From Candidatus Poribacteria bacterium (GTDB lineage: Bacteria; Poribacteria; WGA-4E; WGA-3G), in assembly GCA_022825665.1 (NCBI GenBank), contig JAJDWI010000058.1, positions 1 through 61,923 of the forward strand: 61,923 nt of DNA. The letters are read 5' to 3'. Positions 54,724 through 61,923 of this stretch are shown here, one piece after another. How positions within the stretch are numbered: the first letter of the stretch is position 1; each line of letters begins with the position of its first letter. Position numbers and translations under genes: made by a program. The notes beneath the pieces were generated by a model. That model ran no database searches. It saw only the letters and a list, made by a program, of their open reading frames with translations, and was not told where the DNA came from.

Positions 54724-55998
54724 TTATATAGCCAATTCTTGATGTTTAAGTTTGTCTTTCACGCGTCTTAGGTCATCGGATATTGTTGAGTCGTTGGTAT
54801 ACTCGGAATTCGTCATAGCTTTCTCGAAATCGTTTTTTGCTCCAGAAAGGTCACCAATTGCTTCCTTTATCTCACCCCGCGTGTGATGGAAAAGTGCAAT
54901 GTCTGTGTTCTCTTCTATTGAATTATTTGCATGTTTTGCAATGGCACTATTAATGTCAGTAATGGCATCGTGGTATAAAACTTGGGATGTCTCCATATTT
55001 TCAGATTTTGCTAAATGTAGTTTTGTATCTGCCCGATTGTTGTATGCTGGAGCATAATCTGGACATAGGTTAATTGTTTGAGTAAAATCATCAACAGAAC
55101 TCCAAATAAGTTGTTGTCTATCCACTAAATTATCTTTTCCAGTCTTAGATTTACCTATGTGTGATTTGGACAATCCACGATTGTTGTATGCTGGAGCATA
55201 ATCTGGACATAGGTTAATTGTTTGAGTAAAATCATCAACAGAACTCCAAATAAGTTGTTGTCTATCCACTAAATTATCTTCTTCAGAATCACATTGAGCA
55301 AGATTTTGCCTCAGGGTTCCGCGATTGAAGTGAGCCAGGATAATCTCAGGGTTTAGTTGTATTACTTTATCTAAATCAACTATAGCATTAGCATAATCTT
55401 TTGTCTTACTTTGAACTAAATAGTCATAAGCACATATTGTCTCCCTCTTTTGCCATTGATCCAAAGATTCTATTGAACGTGTTTGGACAACCAATTGCTT
55501 CAGGATATTCGAGGAAATAGCACCACTATAATCTCCATCTCCAAAGTTAACTCCTATAACCAGTCCTTTACCGTCCAGCAAGGGACCTCCACTATAACCA
55601 TTCTTAGTTCTGGCTGTTGTCTGCAACCATTGTCCGTTGTTCACGGAACTGTGAAATTCTCCTTTTTTAGCCACGTATTCTCCATCAATACAGCCCACTG
55701 CTTTTACGGGTTCTCCCTTTTTGATCATATTACTGTTACCGATTGGAAAAGGCGCACCTATACCTGACACTTTCAGAATGGCAAGATCGTTTTTGTCATC
55801 AAACGCTACTACACCTTCAACACTATACTTTGTATTAGTGTCTAACAGTTTTACCCAGACTGAAGTTGCCCCCGCAACACAGTGAATATTTGTCGCAATT
55901 AGGTTCTCTCTAACAAAAAAACCTGTTCCCCAACCTGCACTACTTGTAATCGAAACGAGCATTGAGGGACTTTGTATTTCTTCATTACAGTGCTGCAT
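54724..55998 (-). CDS. Trypsin-like serine protease with C-terminal TPR repeats
   Basis: The 424-residue protein has a chymotrypsin-fold domain with the full triad H39 (ATNIHCVAG), D71 (NDLAILKV) and S136 (GYSGGPLL). No signal peptide is present, so it probably acts in the cytoplasm. The C-terminal part (about 190-420) is a row of TPR-like units (AIVDLDKVIQLNPEIILAHF; DYAPAYNNR; ALFHHTRGEIKEAIGDLSGA). Two adjacent 48-residue units are near-identical, including 103 identical bases in the DNA. The pairing recalls trypsin-like effectors in bacterial conflict or signalling systems, but the substrate is unknown. Confidence 0.88.
   Translation of the reverse strand: MQHCNEEIQSPSMLVSITSSAGWGTGFFVRENLIATNIHCVAGATSVWVKLLDTNTKYSVEGVVAFDDKNDLAILKVSGIGAPFPIGNSNMIKKGEPVKAVGCIDGEYVAKKGEFHSSVNNGQWLQTTARTKNGYSGGPLLDGKGLVIGVNFGDGDYSGAISSNILKQLVVQTRSIESLDQWQKRETICAYDYLVQSKTKDYANAIVDLDKVIQLNPEIILAHFNRGTLRQNLAQCDSEEDNLVDRQQLIWSSVDDFTQTINLCPDYAPAYNNRGLSKSHIGKSKTGKDNLVDRQQLIWSSVDDFTQTINLCPDYAPAYNNRADTKLHLAKSENMETSQVLYHDAITDINSAIAKHANNSIEENTDIALFHHTRGEIKEAIGDLSGAKNDFEKAMTNSEYTNDSTISDDLRRVKDKLKHQELAI
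55034..55280. repeat. Tandem duplication of a 48-codon TPR unit
   Basis: The 103 bases at 55034-55136 are repeated without mismatch at 55178-55280, 144 bases on, keeping the reading frame. The rest of the 144-base unit has diverged. Confidence 0.9.
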
Positions 55999-56083
55999 AG
56001 TTTCTCATTTTCCTCCATATTACATTCACGTTTGTGATAAAATTTATCAGAAAAACCAAAAACTAAATAACCCCGCATTGACA

Positions 56084-57517
56084 TTATCTTACTTGAACCA
56101 AAACTGCCCAATGCGCTTCGGTCGGCGCAGTTAACGTAAGACTATCGGTTAGGGTCATTTCCTTCTTCTTTGTCCATCTACTATGTCGTATATTTAGCCA
56201 TCTGATAGTTACCGTTTTTGCATCTGTCTTATCAACAGCCCTCAAATCAAGATCAACTGAACCACCTTTTGGAAAATAGACAGCATATTCCTCACCCGGA
56301 TTCGCGAAGACATAAGCTTCGTTATCTTCTCTATTTGAGAGCAGATCATTGTTTGGTTCACACTTAAACACATCCATTTCGTCTGTGATCGTACGCATAC
56401 TCTTTAAGCTGGCTTGTGCTGTCTTCCCCAAACCAAGTCCGTTAGGTGGACGGTGGAACCGTGCTGATGCCAATCCACCAAAAATATTTCGCCAGAACCG
56501 TTCCAATCCATTTTGTGTCGTACCATATTTCCCAGTATCAGCACCGTAAATCTTAACATTATTGATTGGTCGGATTGGGGAGAGTTCAGCCCTATATTTT
56601 TGTGCGTTGTCCCAATGTGTTTGCCGCTTCTGCATATTATTCTGTGATATATCACAAAAGGAATATGTTTCTGGGTGATCTTTTGTATTTTCATGTTGTT
56701 CATGATCTATTTCCCACGGATTCCAACTCTCAGTCGTTTCAACACCACGTCCTGCTTCAGCTGCGCGCTTCTTGATATAGGTTGACCAGTATTCTCCCCA
56801 TGCAGGTGTAACTGCAGTCTCGTTGTCCATACAGTAGAGTATGTGTCCATAAGGTAACGTCTCAGAAAGAAGTTTATCCACATATTTTCGTTGATATTTA
56901 AGGACAATTTCCTGATTGCGTTTTTTGGGGACTGACCGGAAGAAGTTATTTTCCGCTGCACTTGGATGGCTTTTGACAACAGTAGGTAACGCTGTCTCTT
57001 CTGCGGTGTAATTGCTATTATTTTTTGGATTAAATGGATTGACATCCCAATAATCTCTATAATAGTTGAAAGTTGCCCAAACTTCAATTTGGACTATAAT
57101 ATCCATCTCGTAAGTCCATCTGATAAAGTTCCGAAATCGTGTCCAAAATTCATCGCTCCACTGATTTAAGTCATACAGATCACCGACTTTTTTGAAAGGA
57201 GGCACATCGACTGCCTCAGTCCATCCCATCGTAGACCTAACATAATTTCCACCGACTGACTTCAATAATTCAAGATGCTCTTTGAGATTCGGTATCTGAA
57301 ACAGATTATCATCAACAGAACCACCGATGAGGAGGACAGGTTCACCTTTGTACTGCCAGTAACGTGGGTTTTCCTTATATATCTGTATCCTATTTTTATC
57401 CATTTCTATATCCTTTTTTACATTGTTATCCTCTGCTATAGAACTTAATGATGTAAATAGAAGCAGAACCAATATAATCTTGCAAATAGTAATGTATGGA
57501 TTGCATAACATTCTCAT
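56084..57517 (-). CDS. Secreted glycoside-hydrolase-like protein, copy B
   Basis: The 477-residue protein has an N-terminal signal (ITICKIILVLLLFTSLSSIAE). The body looks like a TIM-barrel glycoside hydrolase of the DUF4038/GH140-like kind: PRYWQYKGEPVLLIGGSVDD, LLKSVGGNYVRSTMGW, IIVQIEVWATFNYYRDYW, GHILYCMDNETAVTPAW with a likely catalytic Glu, and RFWRNIFGGLASARFHRP. The C-terminal 90 residues form a small beta-sandwich. Plant or algal polysaccharide side-chain cleavage is a guess. AGGAGTGATC precedes the ATG. Its paralogue lies 0.6 kb upstream on the same strand. Confidence 0.82.
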   Translation of the reverse strand: MRMLCNPYITICKIILVLLLFTSLSSIAEDNNVKKDIEMDKNRIQIYKENPRYWQYKGEPVLLIGGSVDDNLFQIPNLKEHLELLKSVGGNYVRSTMGWTEAVDVPPFKKVGDLYDLNQWSDEFWTRFRNFIRWTYEMDIIVQIEVWATFNYYRDYWDVNPFNPKNNSNYTAEETALPTVVKSHPSAAENNFFRSVPKKRNQEIVLKYQRKYVDKLLSETLPYGHILYCMDNETAVTPAWGEYWSTYIKKRAAEAGRGVETTESWNPWEIDHEQHENTKDHPETYSFCDISQNNMQKRQTHWDNAQKYRAELSPIRPINNVKIYGADTGKYGTTQNGLERFWRNIFGGLASARFHRPPNGLGLGKTAQASLKSMRTITDEMDVFKCEPNNDLLSNREDNEAYVFANPGEEYAVYFPKGGSVDLDLRAVDKTDAKTVTIRWLNIRHSRWTKKKEMTLTDSLTLTAPTEAHWAVLVQVR

Positions 57518-58120
57518 CAGATCACTCCTGTCATTAAAATAAAAGCTATAATTACACCCAACGGTAGGTTCAGTTTCCTAACCCAACCATAAGCGTCAAT
57601 TTTATGAGGAGATGCGTTTGTAGTCGCGCAATTCATTGCGCCTCGGACATTATCGTAGGGGCGAGGTCTCCTCGCCCGTATTCTCTTATACAGTCCTGTA
57701 GGTCGGAGCGAGCAAAGCGACCTCCGACATGTTGTCTGAAACAGGATTTGCAGGATAAGAGATTTGTATGCCAATGTTCCTTTGCAAAAGGCAGCCCTTC
57801 ATCCTTACAACGGAATATATACTCACCAAATCCTAATCCTGAAAATCTTGAAATCCCGGGGAATGCCAAAAGGCATTCATACCGTTGATTTGTAAATCCT
57901 AGTTCAGACAGACAAGAATCACTAAATTGACGCTTATGGTGCGGTTTACTAACCAATGCAGAATACCAAACGCGTATGCTGTCATAACGATAATATTAGG
58001 AGGAGATGCGCTTGTAGTCGCGCAATTCATTGCGCCTCTTACATTCACCTGTAGGCGAGGTTTCCTAACCTCGCTTGTTAATAGTGTCTAAGTAATGCTA
58101 AAAACCTCTATATTTATAGT
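57518..58120. repeat. Spacer made almost wholly of dispersed repeats
   Basis: From left to right: a CACCCAACGGTAGGTTCAG unit with a REP core (57553-57582), a composite block (57619-57730) like that at 53268, a GTCTGAA-bounded element (57734-57911), a degenerate REP near 57945, a second GTAGTCGCGCAATTCATTGC unit (58013-58032) and a REP palindrome at 58055-58074. The frames across it are repeat translations. Confidence 0.75.
58055..58074. repeat. REP-like palindrome
   Basis: GCGAGGTTTCCTAACCTCGC is a perfect 20-base inverted repeat with four central bases and the shared GGTTTCCTAACC core. Confidence 0.8.
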
Positions 58121-59557
58121 TTACTTTACTTGAACCAAAACTGCCCAATGTGCTTTTGTCGGTGCGGTCAATGTTATGCTATCGCTTAACGGAACTTCTT
58201 CAGACTTTCTCCATTTACTATTATTGATGTATAACCATCTGATTGACAACGATTTAGCATCTGTATTTTCAACAGTACTGAGGTCAAGATCAACTGAACC
58301 CCCATTTGGAAAATAGACAGCATATTCCTTTCCAGAATTAGCGATCGTATACGCCTCATTATCTTCTCTGTTGGACAGCAGATCAATGTTGGGTTCGCAT
58401 GTAAATATGTCTATCTCATCTGTGATCATTCGCATACTCTTGAGATGTGCCTGTGCAATTTTGCTCAAACCAACTCCACTGTCGGGACGGTGAAACCGGG
58501 CTGATGCAAAACCGCCAAAGACATTTCGCCAAAACCTTTCCAACCCATCTCGCGTGCTACCGAATCGTCCACCATCAGCACCATATATCTTTATATTATT
58601 TATGGGACGAATTGGAGTAAGTTTAGCGCGTATTTTCTGTGCGTTATCCCAATGCCTTTGCCGTTTCTGGTGGTTATTTTGAGATATATCACAAAACGAA
58701 TAGGTTTCAGGATGATCAAAAGTCGCTTTATGTTTGTCATCTGATAAATCCCAAGGATCCCACATCTCAGTCGTTTCAACGACACGTCCCGCTTCTGTTG
58801 CTTTCTCTTTAATATAGGTAGACCAATATTCACCCCAAGCAGCTGTAACAGCAGTCTCGTTGTCCATACAGTAGAGGATATGTCCATACGGCAACGTCTC
58901 TTCAAGAAGTTTATCAACGTATTTCTCTTGATATTTCAAAACAATTTCCTGATTCCGCTCTTTCGGTACAGACCAGAAAAAGTTGTTCTTCGTTGCAACG
59001 GGATGACTATTAACAACAGTGGGTAACCCTGACTCTTCAACAGAGTAATTACTATTATTTACTGGATTGAAAGGATTGGCTGCCCACGGTTCACGGTAAT
59101 AATTAAAGGTTGCCCACACCTCAATTTGGACGATAATATCCATCTCATCTGTCCATTTTAGGAAGTTTCTAAAACGTTTCCAAAATTCTTCATTCCACTG
59201 ATTTAGGTCGTATTTATCACCGACCTTTTTGTGTGGTGGCACATCACCTTCATCAACCCAACTCATCGTAGACCGCACATAGTTACCGCCCACAGATTTC
59301 AACAGTTCAAGATGTTCTCTGAGATTCGGTATCTGAAAAAGGTTATCCTCAACTGAACCACCAATTAAAAGAATTGGTTCACCTTTGTATTGCCAATAAC
59401 GTGGATTTTCACTATAGATTTTGATTCGATTTTTTTCCATATCTACTTCCTTTTCGGCTTTAGTTTCTTGTGTTGCAATTGAGCATAAGGATACGATTAT
59501 GAGTAGAGTCGACACAAACTTGCCGATTGCATAATGTGGATCAAACACACTGTTCAT
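58121..59557 (-). CDS. Secreted glycoside-hydrolase-like protein, copy A
   Basis: The 478-residue paralogue of the preceding protein is similar throughout: PRYWQYKGEPILLIGGSVED, VEVW-type strand IIVQIEVWATFNYYREPW, GHILYCMDNETAVTAAW and RFWRNVFGGFASARFHRP. A signal peptide is present (VSTLLIIVSLCSIATQETKA). The ATG at 59557 is preferred over a TTG one codon earlier because GAGGCAACTTG precedes it. Both copies keep the same candidate acidic residues, so both are probably active. The tandem pair suggests gene duplication with later insertion of repeats between. Confidence 0.82.
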   Translation of the reverse strand: MNSVFDPHYAIGKFVSTLLIIVSLCSIATQETKAEKEVDMEKNRIKIYSENPRYWQYKGEPILLIGGSVEDNLFQIPNLREHLELLKSVGGNYVRSTMSWVDEGDVPPHKKVGDKYDLNQWNEEFWKRFRNFLKWTDEMDIIVQIEVWATFNYYREPWAANPFNPVNNSNYSVEESGLPTVVNSHPVATKNNFFWSVPKERNQEIVLKYQEKYVDKLLEETLPYGHILYCMDNETAVTAAWGEYWSTYIKEKATEAGRVVETTEMWDPWDLSDDKHKATFDHPETYSFCDISQNNHQKRQRHWDNAQKIRAKLTPIRPINNIKIYGADGGRFGSTRDGLERFWRNVFGGFASARFHRPDSGVGLSKIAQAHLKSMRMITDEIDIFTCEPNIDLLSNREDNEAYTIANSGKEYAVYFPNGGSVDLDLSTVENTDAKSLSIRWLYINNSKWRKSEEVPLSDSITLTAPTKAHWAVLVQVK

Positions 59558-60097
59558 CAAGTTGCCTCTTGAATGTTAGAAGATAAAATTGAATATAAAC
59601 AAGTGCATCATTTTGCACCGACATATATTATATCATGAGATTTTTCAGGATACAATTATTCGGTATGAGGACCAGAGCCATTCAGTTTTCCAAACCCTAT
59701 TATCTTTAATATTAATCCTTCCTTTGTAGAAGCGATCTCCGAATCGCGACCTCTTATCCTGTAAAACTTGGTTCAGACAACATCGTAGGGGCGAGGTTTC
59801 CTCGCCCGCATTCTCACATACAGTCCCGTAGGTCGAAGCAAGCATAGCGACCTCCGACATGCATTATGTCTGAACAAGGATTTTCAAGATAAGAGATTTG
59901 TATGCCAATGTTCCTTTGCAAAAGGTAGTCCTCCATCCTTTACAACGGAATATATACTCACCAACTCCTAATCCTGAAAATCTTGTAATCCTGAAAATCC
60001 TGGTTCAGACAAAACATCAGTATTCACTTTTGTGCCAAATTCTTTAAAAAAAACGAAACTAAATATACCTATATTATGACAGGATAACACTTTCAAC
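59558..60097. other. Spacer with composite dispersed repeats
   Basis: The left part shows nothing recognisable. From 59724 to 60010 repeats follow one another: a TGTAGAAGCGATCTCC unit, a CATCGTAGGGGCGAGG unit with the GGTCGAAGC/CTCCGACATG part, then an element beginning GTCTGAACAAGG and ending GGTTCAGAC that is about 90 percent alike by eye to 57734-57911. Confidence 0.7.
59724..60010. repeat. Composite repeat block
   Basis: The second half (59868-60010) shares long strings such as AAGAGATTTGTATGCCAATG and AACGGAATATATACTCACCA with 57734-57911, so it is a true mobile or amplified unit rather than chance palindromes. Confidence 0.8.
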
Positions 60098-60126
60098 CTG
60101 ACATTTCTCAGAAAACATGCTATACT
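60098..60126 (+). promoter_or_regulatory. Promoter of the ThuA-like gene
   Basis: CTGACA (60098-60103), a 17-base spacer and TATACT (60121-60126) precede the chosen ATG by about 37 bases. Confidence 0.7.
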
Positions 60127-60163
60127 GCACACATAAAATCTAATGAACTGGAGTTTATATTTG

Positions 60164-61099
60164 ATGAATAATGAATGGGTTGTATATGATGGTAATCATG
60201 GAGTCGGCAACGGCAAACATATTGTATTAGTCAGCGGAGACGAAGAATATCGTTCCGAGGAAGCATGTCCGATGTTAGGAAAGATTTTAGCAGTACACCA
60301 CGGTTTCCGATGCACCGTGCTATTTGCAATTAATCCCGAAACCGGTGAAATTGACCCGACGAACCAAACAAACATACCGGGATTAGAAAACCTTGAAGAA
60401 GCGGATATGATGGTGCTGTTCACACGATTCCGCGAGCTGCCAGATGAACAGATGAAATATATTGTAGACTATACCAACGCTGGCAAACCTGTGATGGGTT
60501 TACGCACTGCCACACACGCATTCAACTATACACGAAATCAGGATAGTCCTTATGCAAAATATAGTTTCAACAATAAAGATTTTGACGGTGGGTACGGTAG
60601 GCAAGTACTCGGAGAAACGTGGATAAATCATCACGGACACCACGGCAAAGAAAGCGCGCGCGGCGTTATTGACGAGGAAAACAAAGATCATCCAATTCTT
60701 AAAGGTGTTACAGATATCTGGGGACCTTCAGATGTTTACGGTATAAAGGAATTAACGGGAGACTCTGAGGTATTAGTACACGGACAAGTCCTCGTTGGAA
60801 TGAAACCCACAGATCCACCAAAACCGGATACTGTCACAATGCCGATGGCGTGGATCAAAACCTATACTGGTGATACGAGGAACACCTCACGCGTCTTTAA
60901 TACTACGATGGGTGCATCAGTTGATTTAGAGAGCGAAGGACTTCGTCGTCTGCTTGTTAACGGATGTTTTTGGGGTATGGAGATGGAAGATCTCATTCCT
61001 GATGAAAGTAATGTTGATTATGTCGGCAATTATGATCCCACCTTCTTCGGTTTCGGCACATATAAAAAAGGTCTCAAACCCTCTGATCATGCCCTATAG
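60164..61099 (+). CDS. ThuA-like domain protein
   Basis: The ATG at 60164 follows GGAG by ten bases; an ATG seven codons earlier has no binding site. The roughly 311-residue protein has the class I glutamine-amidotransferase-like ThuA fold: KHIVLVSGDEEYRSEEACPM, EEADMMVLFTRFRELPDEQM, GKPVMGLRTATHAFNYT, and the C-terminal HPILKGVTDIWGPSDVYG and WIKTYTGDTRNTSRVFNTTM (then GASVDL). ThuA-like proteins are frequent in Poribacteria and planctomycetes beside sugar-use genes; their reaction is unclear. No signal peptide is present. Confidence 0.85.
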   Translation: MNNEWVVYDGNHGVGNGKHIVLVSGDEEYRSEEACPMLGKILAVHHGFRCTVLFAINPETGEIDPTNQTNIPGLENLEEADMMVLFTRFRELPDEQMKYIVDYTNAGKPVMGLRTATHAFNYTRNQDSPYAKYSFNNKDFDGGYGRQVLGETWINHHGHHGKESARGVIDEENKDHPILKGVTDIWGPSDVYGIKELTGDSEVLVHGQVLVGMKPTDPPKPDTVTMPMAWIKTYTGDTRNTSRVFNTTMGASVDLESEGLRRLLVNGCFWGMEMEDLIPDESNVDYVGNYDPTFFGFGTYKKGLKPSDHAL

Positions 61100-61113
61100 A
61101 TTAATGTCGGTAG

Positions 61114-61166
61114 GTGCGGTTTCCTAACCGCACTATTTGCATACGTTCGGTTAGGAAACCGTAACG
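61114..61166. repeat. Inverted REP pair beside the RAYT gene
   Basis: GTGCGGTTTCCTAACCGCAC (61114-61133) is followed by the opposite-phase CGTTCGGTTAGGAAACCGTA (from 61144). The pair ends 18 bases before the RAYT start, the arrangement expected for a REP doublet mobilised by its own RAYT. Confidence 0.85.
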
Positions 61167-61183
61167 AATTTAGAGAAACAAAC

Positions 61184-61657
61184 ATGAACTTTTCACACAA
61201 ATACCGTAGCCAAAATCTTCGAAAAGGTCGGATTTCAATACAAGGGGTATATTATCACATCATCATTTGCACATATCAACGCCAACAACTTCTCACCGAA
61301 AACAAAGTCTCATCAATTATTTTCAGTACATTTGACTGGCTACAAACAGATAATCGTCTACTATGGATATGTATCATGGTGATGCCAGATCATGTACATA
61401 CGGTCATAAAACTTGATGAAGGACAGACGCTACCGAAAGTTTTACATTCCATGAAACTTTTCTCTGCCCGCAAAATTAACAAACACCTATCCCGAAGAGG
61501 ATCTCTCTGGCAGAAAGGTTACACCGACTGGTGCATTCGGAATGAAACTACATTAAACAAGACAATTCGTTATTGCTATATGAATCCTGTGAGACAAGGA
61601 TTAGTCACATCGCCGCGAAATTATCCGTATTGGCGATGTAAATACGATTTGGAATAA
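61184..61657 (+). CDS. REP-associated tyrosine transposase (RAYT, IS200-like Y1 family)
   Basis: The 157-residue protein has the Y1 fold: QGVYYHIIICTYQRQQLL, the HUH pair H70-x-H72 in MVMPDHVHTVIKL, SLWQKGYTDWCIRNE, and RYCYMNPVRQGLV which matches the usual YIxxNPVRAG tail with its Tyr. RAYTs are single-copy domesticated relatives of IS200/IS605 transposases that process REP palindromes as single-stranded DNA. The REP pair directly upstream and the many copies of the same core across the window support the match. A terminator-like hairpin follows. Confidence 0.92.
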   Translation: MNFSHKYRSQNLRKGRISIQGVYYHIIICTYQRQQLLTENKVSSIIFSTFDWLQTDNRLLWICIMVMPDHVHTVIKLDEGQTLPKVLHSMKLFSARKINKHLSRRGSLWQKGYTDWCIRNETTLNKTIRYCYMNPVRQGLVTSPRNYPYWRCKYDLE

Positions 61658-61700
61658 CCCAATGCCTACGATAGTTTCATTATAGTAAAACCCATAATTA

Positions 61701-61743
61701 TTTACACCCAACGGTAGATTCGGTTGGGTGTGTAAAGTTTTTT
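61701..61743 (+). terminator. Hairpin with T tract after the RAYT gene
   Basis: TTTACACCCAAC (61701-61712) pairs with GTTGGGTGTGTAAA (61723-61736) with a two-base bulge, and six T residues follow. The stem also carries the CACCCAACGGTAG motif seen at 57553, so it may be a repeat as well as a terminator. Confidence 0.65.
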
Positions 61744-61752
61744 GCATGAACA

Positions 61753-61923
61753 TTATGCAGCTTTTGTATCTGGATACCAATAGCTGTTCCAATCTTTATT
61801 TTTATATAAACACTTCCATTTCAGCACAGCGTTGATCCCTTGTTCCTCCCATCTCATAGAAGCTTGTTTACATCTTTGTCCCACCACATGTTTACAGGCA
61901 CTCTCAATCACACCACTTCCAAT
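61753..61923 (-). CDS. ISKra4-type transposase, C-terminal end (cut by window edge)
   Basis: The minus-strand frame is open from the last base of the window to a TAA at 61753-61755. Its 56 residues begin IGSGVIESACKHVVGQRCKQ, the conserved end of ISKra4-family (IS1634-related) transposases, in which the Glu is catalytic, followed by the usual MRWEEQGINAVLKW helix. The start and the rest of the element lie beyond the window, so intactness is unknown. Confidence 0.8.
   Translation of the reverse strand: MGSGVIESACKHVVGQRCKQASMRWEEQGINAVLKWKCLYKNKDWNSYWYPDTKAA

Noticed and set aside
55034-55280. Possible CRISPR-like or IS-made repeat
   Set aside because: There are only two units of 144 bases, in frame inside a TPR gene, so a tandem coding duplication is the simple explanation.
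57604-57956. Several 85-107-codon frames on both strands between the two hydrolase genes
   Set aside because: They run through dispersed repeats present at other sites, on both strands, with no ribosome binding sites.
59645-59860. 71-codon minus-strand frame after the second hydrolase
   Set aside because: It covers the composite repeat block and has a translation similar to other repeat copies.

Overview
The window is an AT-rich bacterial chromosome segment. The gene mix is a paired set of phytanoyl-CoA dioxygenase-like proteins, a Gfo/Idh/MocA dehydrogenase, a ThuA-like protein, secreted glycoside-hydrolase-like proteins, a squalene-hopene-type cyclase, a very long type II secretion secretin, and many dispersed palindromes with the core GGTTTCCTAACC. 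This recalls uncultured Candidatus Poribacteria or a relative. That placement is an inference from gene content, not from a marker gene.

Layout. 1-8.3 kb: the tail of an unknown gene, a frameshifted small gene, a membrane-anchored hypothetical protein, a secreted beta-propeller-like protein, a Gfo/Idh dehydrogenase, a cyclase plus glycosyltransferase pair, and an unknown protein. 8.3-26 kb: after a repeat-rich spacer comes a complete-looking minus-strand general secretion locus, in transcription order gspE, F, G, H, I, J, K, a GspL/PilM-like protein, a GspM/PilO-like protein, and two tandem secretins. gspC and the prepilin peptidase are absent. 26-30 kb: a primary-type sigma factor with a good promoter, an Nfu-type Fe-S scaffold, and an AT-rich type II restriction-modification pair. 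30-35 kb: a TolC / membrane-fusion / ABC-ATPase export operon with no permease, ending in a beta-RFAP-synthase-like GHMP protein. 36-41 kb: an M42 peptidase, an unknown TIM-barrel-like protein, an aldo/keto reductase, and two phytanoyl-CoA dioxygenase-like proteins whose usual HxD iron motif reads HNG.

41-43 kb is a small scrapyard: a DUF433 antitoxin with a truncated PIN-like partner ending next to a 42-bp perfect direct repeat, an Uma2-type protein, a duplicated fragment of the atpC 3' end, and an intact HicAB module. 43-53 kb is a minus-strand F-type ATP synthase operon (atpZ-like, atpI, B, E, F, H, A, G, then D, C) with a strong promoter. It is interrupted between atpG and atpD by two overlapping accessory genes of unknown function. 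The c subunit carries the residues of a Na+-binding site.

53-62 kb is accessory: an IS5-like element with a frameshifted transposase, a trypsin-like/TPR protein with a fresh internal duplication, two paralogous secreted glycoside-hydrolase-like proteins embedded in blocks of dispersed repeats, a ThuA-like protein, a REP-associated tyrosine transposase directly beside a REP pair, and the end of an ISKra4-type transposase cut by the window edge. No rRNA, tRNA or CRISPR array was seen. The best candidates for new biology are the two-gene cassette inside the ATP synthase operon, the HNG dioxygenase pair, the extended twin secretins, and the RAYT/REP family.
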